This document shows positions 1-7,181 of a stretch of 17,893 bases of DNA, piece after piece. Location: positions 1 through 17,893 of the forward strand of contig JBNKDD010000102.1 in the NCBI GenBank assembly GCA_050288085.1, written 5' to 3'. This DNA comes from JBNKDD01 sp050288085. GTDB lineage: Bacteria > Chloroflexota > Anaerolineae > Aggregatilineales > UBA3940. Every line of letters begins with the position of its first letter. The first letter of the stretch is position 1. The position numbers were made by a program, and so were the translations under genes. A model generated the notes under the pieces. It ran no database searches. It was not told where the DNA came from and saw only the letters and a list, made by a program, of their open reading frames with translations.

Positions 1-299
1 AGGAAGGCATCAGCGCCGAGGTTGTTGACCTGCGCTGGCTGCGTCCACTGGACCTGGAGCCGGTGTTAGAAAGCTTCCGCAAGACCAATCGCTGTGTGGT
101 GGTCGAAGAGAACTGGGCGCTGTATGGCGTCGGTGCAGAGATCACCGCCCGTATCCAGGAAGAAGCCTTCGATTGGATGGACGCACCGGTCAAGCGCGTT
201 TCGCAGGAAGACGTGCCCCTGCCTTATTCGCGTGACCTGGAACAGAGCGCCCTCCCCAACCCGGATAAGGTTATCCAGGCCGTCAAGGAGATCATCTAG
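1..299 (+). CDS. pdhB: 2-oxoacid (pyruvate) dehydrogenase E1 beta subunit, C-terminal part
   Basis: Only the last 98 residues are in the window; the reading frame is open from base 3 to the TAG at 297-299. The fragment reads EGISAEVVDLRWLRPLD, then NRCVVVEENWALYGVGAEI, and ends with NPDKVIQAVKEII. This is the C-terminal transketolase-like domain of E1 beta subunits of pyruvate or branched-chain 2-oxoacid dehydrogenases. E1 alpha and beta together carry out thiamine-diphosphate-dependent decarboxylation and pass the acyl group to lipoyl-E2. An E2 gene lies at 3446-4723, which supports the pyruvate dehydrogenase reading. A branched-chain or acetoin-type E1 beta cannot be excluded from this fragment. 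The next gene begins 3 bases after the stop. Confidence 0.88.
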   Translation, partial: EGISAEVVDLRWLRPLDLEPVLESFRKTNRCVVVEENWALYGVGAEITARIQEEAFDWMDAPVKRVSQEDVPLPYSRDLEQSALPNPDKVIQAVKEII

Positions 300-302
300 C
301 AC

Positions 303-500
303 ATGGATGAATCACCACAGGAGCCGCAGTCCGAAAAGCCCAATGATTCGTCTATGACGATGGGTGTTGCCATTGCCGTTGGTGTGGCAGTTGGGGCAGG
401 GCTGGGTGTTGCCTTGGATAACATGGGGCTGGGTATGGGGATTGGGATCCTCATTGGCGTGGCGATCGGGTATGCCCAACGCCAGCGTGATCGCCGGTGA
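303..500 (+). CDS. Small glycine-zipper membrane protein
   Basis: This is a 65-residue protein of unknown function. A polar N-terminus (about residues 1-17) is followed by two hydrophobic, glycine-rich stretches: VAIAVGVAVGAGLGVAL at about 21-37, and MGLGMGIGILIGVAIGYA at about 41-58. The C-terminal tail QRQRDRR is basic. The GxxxG spacing suggests two closely packed transmembrane helices joined by a short turn. The start lies only 3 bases after the stop of the E1 beta gene, so the two are probably co-transcribed and translationally coupled. It may be a small inner-membrane accessory protein; nothing in the sequence gives a specific role. Confidence 0.7.
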   Translation: MDESPQEPQSEKPNDSSMTMGVAIAVGVAVGAGLGVALDNMGLGMGIGILIGVAIGYAQRQRDRR

Positions 501-516
501 ATAATTTGAACCATCG

Positions 517-559
517 GTAGGGGCGAGGTAAACCAAAGATTTGGCTATCTTGCCCCTAC
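517..559. repeat. GTAGGGGC palindromic repeat, copy 1 (long form)
   Basis: This inverted repeat begins GTAGGGGCGAGGTA and ends with GCCCCTAC. The arms extend inward through CCAAA/TTTGG with two G-U-type positions and one bulge, so a transcript could form a hairpin of about 20 bp. It lies between the small membrane gene and the aspartate kinase gene. It shares its outer 8 bases on each side with the repeats at 2097-2124 and 3318-3345. It looks like a REP-like intergenic element and may also stabilise or terminate transcripts. Confidence 0.8.
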
Positions 560-646
560 AAAAAATCTATACTTTTTAACCGGGAATGGTGAACAATCGT
601 CCATTCCCCGCCTTTATCATCACAACGGACAAGGATAGTTTTTGCC

Positions 647-2053
647 ATGCAAAGCGTCACAATGAAATTCGGGGGAACATCGGTTGGCAGCGTGGAGGCG
701 ATCCAGAATGTGGTCGAGATCGTCAAGAAAGCACGAGCCGATGGGATCGATAAGGTAGCGGTCGTGGTGTCGGCCATGAGTGGCGTGACTAATATGCTTG
801 AGGAAGGCATCACCAGCGCAGCAGAGGGCGACCCCCACCATCATCATGTCGTTGCCCAGAATATGTATCACAAGCACCACGAGGCGGCCCGCACCCTGCT
901 CGAAGATGAGTTCGATTCGGTGTTGGTTGGCATCAAGGGTCTGATCGAAGAGTACACGCGTTTCTGCGATAGTGTCCGGGTGCTCGGTGAGACGACGCCC
1001 CGCGCTCTCGATTACACGATGGGACTCGGCGAACGGATGAGCATCTTGCTGGTGGCGGCAGCCTTACGAACTGCCGGTCAGCCCTCCGAGGCTATTGAAG
1101 CTACCCGCCTGATCGTGACCGATGCCCGCTTCCAGAATGCCGCCCCGATCTTTGACGAGACGGAAAAGCAGATTCAAGCGGTGCTTAATCCGCTTCTGGA
1201 GGCCGGTAAGGTTCCGGTGATCACCGGTTTCATTGGGGCAACGAAGGACGGTGTCAGCACCACGTTGGGACGCGGCGGTTCAGACTTCAGCGCGGCGATT
1301 TTTGCAGCCTGCCTGAAGAGTGACGAGCTGTGGATCTGGACAGACGTGGATGGCGTGATGAGCGCCGACCCGCGCATTGTGTCAGGTGCTCGCAGCATCG
1401 AAACCCTGACTTCCCGCGAGGTCAGCGAACTGGCCTATTATGGTGCAAAGGTGCTGCATCCCAAAACTATCCGCCCGGTGATGGATCGCAACATCCCACT
1501 GCGGGTCAAGAACACCTTCAACCCTGACCACCCCGGCACGTTGATTGTCGAAAACGACACCGACAAGGGAGCCAAGATGGTCAAGGCGGTGACGGCCATC
1601 CGCGATGTCAGCATGCTGACCGTTGAGGGGACGGGCATACTCGGCGTACCGGGCAGTGCGGCCCGCACTTTCGGCGCGGTCGCCCGGACGGGAACCAGCG
1701 TGCTGTTGATCTCGCAGGCTTCTTCCGAGCAGAGTATTTGCTTCATGGTGCCACAGGGCAACGCCAAGACGGTCGCCCAGGCCCTTGAAGCCGAGTTTGA
1801 GCGGGAGATGGCTCGCGGCGATCTCGACCGGGTGTGCATCACGGATGATGCAACCATCATCACGGTGGTTGGCACTAAGATGATGATGACCCCCGGCGTT
1901 GCCGCGCGGATTTTCTCCGCCACCGGCGAAGCAAAGATCAACGTGATCGCCATCGCGCAGGGATCATCGGATTGCAGCATTTCGCTGGTCGTCAGTGAAA
2001 AAGACGGCGACGAAGCAGTTAGGGCCATCCATGCATTGACGCTGGATGATTAA
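647..2053 (+). CDS. lysC: Aspartate kinase (monofunctional, two ACT domains)
   Basis: It phosphorylates aspartate to 4-phosphoaspartate, the first step toward lysine (diaminopimelate), threonine and methionine, in the cytoplasm. The protein is 468 residues. The kinase signature KFGGTSVGS is at residues 7-15. The second nucleotide/substrate motif TLGRGGSDFSAA starts near residue 206 and is followed by WTDVDGVMSADPR. The last ~150 residues carry two ACT repeats, including ARTFGAVARTGTSVLLISQASSEQS and a second repeat near VAARIFSATGEAKINVIAIAQ. ACT domains in this family bind lysine or threonine for feedback inhibition. The start at 647 is preceded by AAGGA at 631-635; the ATG at 662 lacks a ribosome site. 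Aspartate-semialdehyde dehydrogenase, the next enzyme, is encoded directly downstream. There is no fused homoserine dehydrogenase. Confidence 0.96.
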   Translation: MQSVTMKFGGTSVGSVEAIQNVVEIVKKARADGIDKVAVVVSAMSGVTNMLEEGITSAAEGDPHHHHVVAQNMYHKHHEAARTLLEDEFDSVLVGIKGLIEEYTRFCDSVRVLGETTPRALDYTMGLGERMSILLVAAALRTAGQPSEAIEATRLIVTDARFQNAAPIFDETEKQIQAVLNPLLEAGKVPVITGFIGATKDGVSTTLGRGGSDFSAAIFAACLKSDELWIWTDVDGVMSADPRIVSGARSIETLTSREVSELAYYGAKVLHPKTIRPVMDRNIPLRVKNTFNPDHPGTLIVENDTDKGAKMVKAVTAIRDVSMLTVEGTGILGVPGSAARTFGAVARTGTSVLLISQASSEQSICFMVPQGNAKTVAQALEAEFEREMARGDLDRVCITDDATIITVVGTKMMMTPGVAARIFSATGEAKINVIAIAQGSSDCSISLVVSEKDGDEAVRAIHALTLDD

Positions 2054-2096
2054 ATTTCCCGGTTGACCCTGTATGTGATTAACAAAATAATACCTT

Positions 2097-2124
2097 GTAG
2101 GGGCGACTGGCTAGTCGCCCCTAC
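2097..2124. repeat. GTAGGGGC palindromic repeat, copy 2
   Basis: A perfect inverted repeat with 12-base arms, GTAGGGGCGACT and AGTCGCCCCTAC, around the loop GGCT. It lies in the gap between the aspartate kinase and aspartate-semialdehyde dehydrogenase genes. No T-tract follows, so it is not a typical intrinsic terminator. It is the same element as the copies at 517 and 3318. Confidence 0.9.
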
Positions 2125-2198
2125 CGGACCAAGTTTGATAAATCATCACAACGGGGGCATTCACGGGAGGGACAAAACGTAAGGGGAGAAGATACAAA

Positions 2199-3299
2199 AT
2201 GGTTGCCATAGAACAAAAGATACCGGTCGGTGTATTGGCTGCAACAGGCGCAGTGGGACAGCGATTCGTCAGCTTGCTGGCGGATCATCCCTGGTTTGAG
2301 GTCGCCGTTGTGACCGGGTCAGAGCGGAGCGCCGGGAAACGGTATGGGGATACCGTGAACTGGGTGCTGTCCAGCGACATCCCGGCCAGGGTCGCGGACT
2401 TAACCGTCCAACCGATGGATGATAATCCCGGCGGTGGCAAGGCGGCGTTGTTATTCTCGGCGCTGCCGTCGGATGTCGCCAAGGAGATCGAACCGCAGTT
2501 GGCCCAGAACGGCTACGTGGTTTGCTCCAATGCCTCTGCCTACCGGATGGCGGAAGATGTGCCGCTGATTATCCCGGAGATCAACGGTGATCACATCGGC
2601 CTGATCGCGGCCCAACGGGAACAGCGTGGTTGGGACGGCCTGATCGTCACCAGCCCGAACTGTGCCGCGACCAGCATCGTATTCCCGCTCAAGGCGTTGT
2701 ACGATGCCTTCGGCCTGACCCAGGCCCAGATCGTCACCATGCAGGCGATCAGCGGGGCCGGGTATCCGGGTGTCGCATCGTTTGATATCCTGGACAACAT
2801 CGTGCCCTACATCGGCAATGAAGAAGATAAGATCGAAACCGAGCCGCGCAAGATGCTCGGCCAGTTGAAAGGCGGCGCTATTGAACTGGCGGATATCGCC
2901 ATTAGCGCCCAGGTGAACCGTGTCCCGGTGCTTGACGGCCACATCGTATCGATGTCGGTCAAGTTGGGCCGTGAAGCCAGCCAGGAAGAGGTCAATGCCG
3001 CGCTTGAGGGATTCGAAGCACCTGCCAGCGTGCGTGGTTTGCCGAGTGCTCCCGCCCGCCCGTTGATCGTCCACTATGCCCCGGATCGCCCCCAGCCGCG
3101 TCGCGACCGCGATGCGTATAAGGGGATGGCTGCTTCGGTAGGGCGGGTGCGTCCCTGCCCGGTATTTGACTACAAGATGGTTGCCCTGACGCATAACACC
3201 ATCCGAGGGGCGGCAGGCGGCGCTATTCTGAATGCCGAACTGCTGGCCTCAGCAGGCTATGTGCCGGATGCCGCCGCGGTCGTTGAGGCGGTTAGTTAA
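2199..3299 (+). CDS. asd: Aspartate-semialdehyde dehydrogenase
   Basis: It reduces 4-phosphoaspartate to aspartate 4-semialdehyde with NADPH, the branch point to lysine, methionine and threonine. The protein is 366 residues. An N-terminal Rossmann motif GVLAATGAVGQRF is at about residues 11-23. The catalytic cysteine is C155 in SPNCAAT. The signature QAISGAGYPGV follows, and the catalytic histidine is H248 in VLDGHIVSMSVKL. Length and the SGAGYPG signature fit the archaeal/Gram-positive-like branch of the family. The start is backed by AGGGGAG at 2182-2188, 10 bases upstream. The gene follows aspartate kinase, matching consecutive pathway steps. The palindromic repeats before and after it leave open whether it has its own transcript end. 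Confidence 0.96.
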   Translation: MVAIEQKIPVGVLAATGAVGQRFVSLLADHPWFEVAVVTGSERSAGKRYGDTVNWVLSSDIPARVADLTVQPMDDNPGGGKAALLFSALPSDVAKEIEPQLAQNGYVVCSNASAYRMAEDVPLIIPEINGDHIGLIAAQREQRGWDGLIVTSPNCAATSIVFPLKALYDAFGLTQAQIVTMQAISGAGYPGVASFDILDNIVPYIGNEEDKIETEPRKMLGQLKGGAIELADIAISAQVNRVPVLDGHIVSMSVKLGREASQEEVNAALEGFEAPASVRGLPSAPARPLIVHYAPDRPQPRRDRDAYKGMAASVGRVRPCPVFDYKMVALTHNTIRGAAGGAILNAELLASAGYVPDAAAVVEAVS

Positions 3300-3317
3300 C
3301 AATACGATATTAATGGG

Positions 3318-3345
3318 GTAGGGGCGACTGGCCAGCTGCCCCTAC
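3318..3345. repeat. GTAGGGGC palindromic repeat, copy 3
   Basis: The left arm begins GTAGGGGCGACTGG and the right arm is CCAGCTGCCCCTAC. The arms pair over their outer 8 and inner 4 bases with two mismatched positions between, and there is essentially no loop. It lies between the aspartate-semialdehyde dehydrogenase and E2 genes. It is related to the copies at 517 and 2097. Confidence 0.88.
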
Positions 3346-3432
3346 AATAACCGGTATGATTGGTTAGAAATCGTCAACAGACGTGCGGCGAGGGCAGCCG
3401 TTCGCTATTATGATAGTGTGATTGATTGGATC

Positions 3433-3439
3433 GAGAGGA
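3433..3439 (+). promoter_or_regulatory. Ribosome binding site fixing the E2 start
   Basis: GAGAGGA ends 6 bases before the ATG at 3446. It shows that translation starts there and not at the in-frame TTG at 3422. It places MAELVNMPKLGFDM at the N-terminus, as expected for a lipoyl domain. Confidence 0.8.
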
Positions 3440-3445
3440 CATAGA

Positions 3446-4723
3446 ATGGCTGAATTAGTTAACATGCCCAAGCTGGGCTTTGATATGAAGGAAGGGCAGT
3501 TAGTGGCCTGGCTGAAGAAGCCGGGTGATACCGTTGCCGAAGGTGATGCATTAGCGGATATCGAATCGGACAAGGCGACGATTCAGGTTGAGGCTTACGT
3601 CGAGGGAACGGTGCTCGAACTGCTGGCCGAGGAAGGTGACTGGATTCCGATCGGTGCGCCGATCATGGTGGTCGGTGAGAAGGGCGAATCATATGACCTG
3701 GCCGCGCTGGGTGTTAAGACCGCCGAGAAAGAAAAAGCACCCGTCCCGGCAGCCGAAGCCGCCGCACCTGCTGCCGCCCCATCTGCACCCGCCCCGGTTT
3801 CTGCTCCGGCAGTCAATGGTGGTGGCGATGGCCTACCTGATGGCATACGGGCCAGCCCACTCGCTCGGAAGGTAGCTGAAGAATGGGGCATCGACGTGAC
3901 GAAGATTCCCGGTACGGGGCCGTCAGGCCGGATCACCCGGTCGGATGTTGAGTCCTTCAGAGAGGCCCTGGCTTCTGCTCCGGCAGCGGTAGCCTTTGCT
4001 GCTCCGACCCCGGCCCAACCGATGGCGGAAGATAAACAAATCCCGACGCCGCGCCTGCGGGCCCGGATCGCCGAGCGGATGACCACCGCCAAGCAGACCG
4101 TCCCGCACTTCTATGTGACGACCGAGATCGACATGGGCCCGGCCCTTGAGCTTCGCAAGGAACTCAACAACCGGCTCGATGCGGATGAAACCGGCATCAA
4201 GATCAGCGTTAACGATATGGTCGTCAAGGCGGCAGCGCTGGCCCTGACCGACTTCCCGAACATCAACGCCTCATTCAATGGGGATGCGATTGTGCAGCAC
4301 GCCCGGATCAATGTCGGGATTGCCGTTGCGGTCGAAGGTGGCCTGTTGAACGTTGTCAGCAAGGATGCGGATAAGGCTCCGCTCCGGGCGATGGCAGCCA
4401 GCCATCGGGACATGATCGGACGGGCACGCGAGGGCAAGGTCAAACCGGACGACATCGAAGGCGAAACCTTCGCCGTCTCGAACCTGGGTGCTTATGAGGT
4501 CGATCACTTCATCGCGATCATCAACCCACCCGCCGCCGGAATCCTGGCGGTTGGTTCGGCCAAGCAAACCCCGATTGTGACCGACGACGGCAAGCTGGCG
4601 GTTGGCTGGCGGATGAAAGCCACCATCAGCGCCGATCATCGCGTCACCGATGGGGCGGAGGCCGCGCAGTACTTGCAGCGCGTCAAAGAAATCCTCGAAG
4701 ACCCGCTCCGGCTGTTGATGTAA
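3446..4723 (+). CDS. pdhC: Dihydrolipoamide acyltransferase (E2) of the pyruvate dehydrogenase complex
   Basis: This is the E2 core subunit. It accepts an acyl group on a swinging lipoyl-lysine and transfers it to CoA. The protein is 425 residues from the ATG at 3446. An N-terminal lipoyl domain spans about residues 1-80, with the lipoylated lysine K43 in IESDKATIQ. An Ala/Pro-rich flexible linker covers about 95-130. The E1/E3-binding domain is at about 136-172 (ASPLARKVAEEWGID then GTGPSGRITRSDV). A second short Ala/Pro linker leads to the catalytic domain from about 195 to the end, with the HxxxDG motif HRVTDG at H398-G403. All key residues are present. The E1 beta end is at the start of the window, with three genes between them. 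The gene ends just before a strong terminator. No E3 gene is in the window. Confidence 0.95.
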   Translation: MAELVNMPKLGFDMKEGQLVAWLKKPGDTVAEGDALADIESDKATIQVEAYVEGTVLELLAEEGDWIPIGAPIMVVGEKGESYDLAALGVKTAEKEKAPVPAAEAAAPAAAPSAPAPVSAPAVNGGGDGLPDGIRASPLARKVAEEWGIDVTKIPGTGPSGRITRSDVESFREALASAPAAVAFAAPTPAQPMAEDKQIPTPRLRARIAERMTTAKQTVPHFYVTTEIDMGPALELRKELNNRLDADETGIKISVNDMVVKAAALALTDFPNINASFNGDAIVQHARINVGIAVAVEGGLLNVVSKDADKAPLRAMAASHRDMIGRAREGKVKPDDIEGETFAVSNLGAYEVDHFIAIINPPAAGILAVGSAKQTPIVTDDGKLAVGWRMKATISADHRVTDGAEAAQYLQRVKEILEDPLRLLM

Positions 4724-4745
4724 ACAATTCACTGTTGAGTGATGG

Positions 4746-4773
4746 GAGGCACACCTTTTGGTGTGCCTCTTTC
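4746..4773 (+). terminator. Intrinsic terminator after the E2 gene
   Basis: A perfect 10-bp stem, GAGGCACACC and GGTGTGCCTC, surrounds a TTTT loop and is followed by TTTC. It begins 22 bases after the E2 stop codon and probably ends the pdh/aspartate transcript. Confidence 0.9.
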
Positions 4774-5022
4774 TAACCCCAGTTTAGCTGGTGCTATCGA
4801 CTCCCCAAAGTATTCAACCACATGTTTACACCTACGCTGATCAATCAGATGACCGCTGACAGTCAACTACACTAGCGCCACAACCGGCCTCTCGCTTTTA
4901 CGTAGAAGTAAGTATAAAGCCGCAACTTCCAGGTATGCGTTCTCTGGGGATAACATCGCCTTAATGAAAGCTGGTTACAATCTTGATAAGCAAACATGGT
5001 ACGGATGTAAAGTGCGACGGTC
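4774..5022. other. Intergenic stretch without a recognisable gene
   Basis: About 250 bases between the terminator and the glycosyltransferase gene. No convincing coding frame, RNA gene or repeat was seen. It reads as more AT-rich than the preceding block. The only candidate signal is the weak promoter listed at 4983-5011. Confidence 0.5.
4983..5011 (+). promoter_or_regulatory. Possible promoter for the glycosyltransferase gene
   Basis: TTGATA at 4983-4988 and TGTAAA at 5006-5011 are separated by 17 bases. The match to the sigma-70 consensus is 5 of 6 and 4 of 6. A start about 7 bases downstream would give an almost leaderless mRNA for the ATG at 5023. That fits the lack of a clear ribosome site there, but chance is possible. 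Confidence 0.3.
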
Positions 5023-7038
5023 ATGAAGTATCTGTGTAAGAAACGCCAGTGGTGGTTAGCAGTAATTGCTGTCTTGTTGGTTGGCTTCATAATTCGCATC
5101 CTCAACCTGATGTCGCTGCCGATTTTTCTGGATGAGTTTAGCCATGTAGACCGGGCCAGGCAGATCGTCAATGGGGCTTCACCCTTTATCGGCATTACCC
5201 AGAATAAATGGCTTTATGTGTGGGTGCTATCCTGGTTTGATCCTAGAGGGGCGCAAGGCTATTGGATCGGGCGCTACCTGTCAGCTTTGTGCGGGGTACT
5301 TAGCATCGCCTCGACAATCGCCATAGGCCGGATGCTCGATAAGCATCGTACCGGTGTGATTGCCGGGCTGTTATATGCAGTGCTGCCGCTGGCTGCTTTT
5401 CATGAACGCCAGGCATTAGTTGATCCATTGATGAGTGCCGCAGCCGCTTTTAGTATGGTGGTCATTATCCGGCACGTGATGTACCGGCCCAGGTGGTGGG
5501 AGTCGATGGGGTGGCTGGCGTTGGGGCTGTCTATTGCCCGGTTGACTAAACCGTCCATGCTGCCTTTTCTCTTGCTGCCAGGTGTGGCGCTGGCATTGTT
5601 TGAATGGTGGCCTGAGTCTGCACGAACTATTCGGGAGGTGTTTGCCCAACTGCGTCAAAATTGGGTTCAAGTGATGGGTAGTTTGGGGATGTGGGCCGGG
5701 GCAGTTGCCATTACCTTTGGGTTGAGCAGCCTGGTGTATACGCTGGCGGCACGTGATGGCATTTCAACCTGGGGAAACCACACCGTTTCTGTCGGCAACA
5801 GCATCTTATCCTTACCCGGTGAAACTCTCAGGCAGGTATTGGCAGATCATATCCAGGCATTCGCCAGCATCCATATACTTTACATCGGATGGCCGGTGAT
5901 AGTATTTGTCGCAGCCGCTTTATTGTGGGCTGTTGTCACAAAGACCCGGTGGCGCGCCGTCTTGTTCTTGTTCATTCCGGCATTCGTCTTTTCGGGGGTC
6001 CCCTTGCTGGCCGTTCCTCCTACTCTCACCGGGGAGATTGCCAGCCGGTATCTACTGCTTAACGTATCGGCAATAGCATTGCTGGCTGCACTTGGTCTTC
6101 AGATGACCTGGAGTTGGGCAGGTAGTCGATCCGCGTTGATCAGGCAGTGGGGGATACCGATTGCCTTGATTGCTCTAATCGCCCCGGCGCTTTGGTTTGA
6201 TAGTCTTCTGATTGTATCGCCCCAGGCTGCTACCTATACCGCATACGACAGGCGTGTGTATTTCACTGATTTCCGCCACACGGATTACGAGGCGGTTGTC
6301 GATCTGATTAATCAGGAACCTGCCTCTGAGCCGGTGCTTTATTATCCGCCTGGATACGATATGTCGTTGGAGGGTCTCTCTCAACCGGTCATTGCGATGG
6401 GAAAACACTGGCCGCCTCGCCTCGCCGAAGTATCAGAAACTATTGAGCAGGCACAGGATAGATCGACATCATTCTTCAACGTTGTGTTGTACGATCCGCC
6501 TTTTAGCGATCCAGATGGGTTGATCGCACGAAATCTGCATGATCAGGCTTATCCATTGGATAACATGTGGTATGAGGGTCTTGTGTATTACCGGCAGTAC
6601 GCGGTTGAATTACCCGATATGAGCCTTACACCTCGTTCGGTGGTGTTTGAGGATGTGATCAGTCTGGAAGGGGCAGTCATCCAACCAGAGGCAGTAGTAG
6701 GTGGGATTGTCCGTATTGCTTACCAATGGCGATCTCCCGTTCCCATCAAGGATTCTTTCAAGGTCTTCACCCATATTGTTGATGATGAGGGTTCTCTTGT
6801 TACACAACATGACGGTGTTCCCGCTGATGGTCTATTTCCGATGACAATCTGGCAGCCCGGTGAAATGATCCTTGACCGCTTTGCACTCGTCATCCCGGAA
6901 GATGCCGCCCCAGGCACATATGAGGTGCGAGTAGGACTGTATCAACCGGTCAGCTTCATTCGGCTCCAGGTTGCTGGTGATGGAGCCAATCCGGTAGACC
7001 GCTATGCCACAATCGGTACGATCAATGTGGTGAGGTAA
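5023..7038 (+). CDS. Multi-pass membrane glycosyltransferase (PMT/ArnT-like, GT39-type)
   Basis: A 671-residue integral membrane protein. The first ~400 residues contain many hydrophobic segments, starting at about residue 10 (WWLAVIAVLLVGFIIRI). An acidic motif LDEFSHVDRA follows the first segment, with D37/E38 where members of this family place the catalytic acid in the first extracytoplasmic loop. HERQALVDPLM is a second family-like loop. Such enzymes use a polyprenyl-phosphate sugar to glycosylate lipids or proteins outside the membrane. From about residue 535 a soluble C-terminal domain follows, with FKVFTHIVDDEGSLVTQHDG, WQPGEMILDRF and PGTYEVRVGLYQP. This looks like a beta-sandwich module. 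Donor and acceptor cannot be told from sequence. The gene appears monocistronic: a terminator precedes it and a weak one follows. Confidence 0.8.
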   Translation: MKYLCKKRQWWLAVIAVLLVGFIIRILNLMSLPIFLDEFSHVDRARQIVNGASPFIGITQNKWLYVWVLSWFDPRGAQGYWIGRYLSALCGVLSIASTIAIGRMLDKHRTGVIAGLLYAVLPLAAFHERQALVDPLMSAAAAFSMVVIIRHVMYRPRWWESMGWLALGLSIARLTKPSMLPFLLLPGVALALFEWWPESARTIREVFAQLRQNWVQVMGSLGMWAGAVAITFGLSSLVYTLAARDGISTWGNHTVSVGNSILSLPGETLRQVLADHIQAFASIHILYIGWPVIVFVAAALLWAVVTKTRWRAVLFLFIPAFVFSGVPLLAVPPTLTGEIASRYLLLNVSAIALLAALGLQMTWSWAGSRSALIRQWGIPIALIALIAPALWFDSLLIVSPQAATYTAYDRRVYFTDFRHTDYEAVVDLINQEPASEPVLYYPPGYDMSLEGLSQPVIAMGKHWPPRLAEVSETIEQAQDRSTSFFNVVLYDPPFSDPDGLIARNLHDQAYPLDNMWYEGLVYYRQYAVELPDMSLTPRSVVFEDVISLEGAVIQPEAVVGGIVRIAYQWRSPVPIKDSFKVFTHIVDDEGSLVTQHDGVPADGLFPMTIWQPGEMILDRFALVIPEDAAPGTYEVRVGLYQPVSFIRLQVAGDGANPVDRYATIGTINVVR

Positions 7039-7083
7039 TTATCGGTACCAGAAAATGAATATGCGGTGATAGGGTTGTACCTC

Positions 7084-7102
7084 AAGGGGTGGCCCTTTTC
7101 TT
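7084..7102 (+). terminator. Weak candidate terminator after the glycosyltransferase gene
   Basis: A 5-bp stem AAGGG/CCCTT with loop GTGG is followed by TTCTT. It lies about 45 bases after the stop codon. The stem is short, so termination may be weak. Confidence 0.4.
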
Positions 7103-7181
7103 GATTTGGGTGGTTTATTGTATACTTTTTGTATTCGAGTATGTCACAATGGGGTGAGGAAATGAGTTATTAGGAAAAACG

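Noticed and set aside
833..850. Run of four histidine codons in aspartate kinase, considered as a metal-binding site or artificial tag
   Set aside because: It lies inside a continuous natural kinase domain in a loop region, with no other vector-like sequence.
1438..2028. Minus-strand open frame of 196 codons opposite aspartate kinase
   Set aside because: It lies within the ACT region of a well-supported gene, and its low-complexity Ser/Ala/Thr-rich product has no family signature.
2451..3194. Long minus-strand open frame of 247 codons opposite the aspartate-semialdehyde dehydrogenase gene
   Set aside because: It is fully antisense to a clear asd gene with all catalytic motifs. It shows no recognisable domain and is explained by codon bias of the real gene.
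3422..3445. Upstream TTG as start of the E2 gene
   Set aside because: It would add 8 residues not expected before a lipoyl domain. The ATG at 3446 has a good ribosome site.
7119..7145. TATACT-containing stretch as promoter of the receiver array
   Set aside because: The TATACT box is good, but the only nearby -35-like TTGATT gives a 14-base spacer, too short to call.
7151..7173. Mini-ORF ATG-AGT-TAT-TAG behind GGGGTGAGGA upstream of unit B1, considered as a leader peptide
   Set aside because: The purine-rich site ends 1 base before the ATG, too close for normal initiation, and the ORF is out of frame with B1. The ATG at 7182 has its own AGGA site at good spacing.
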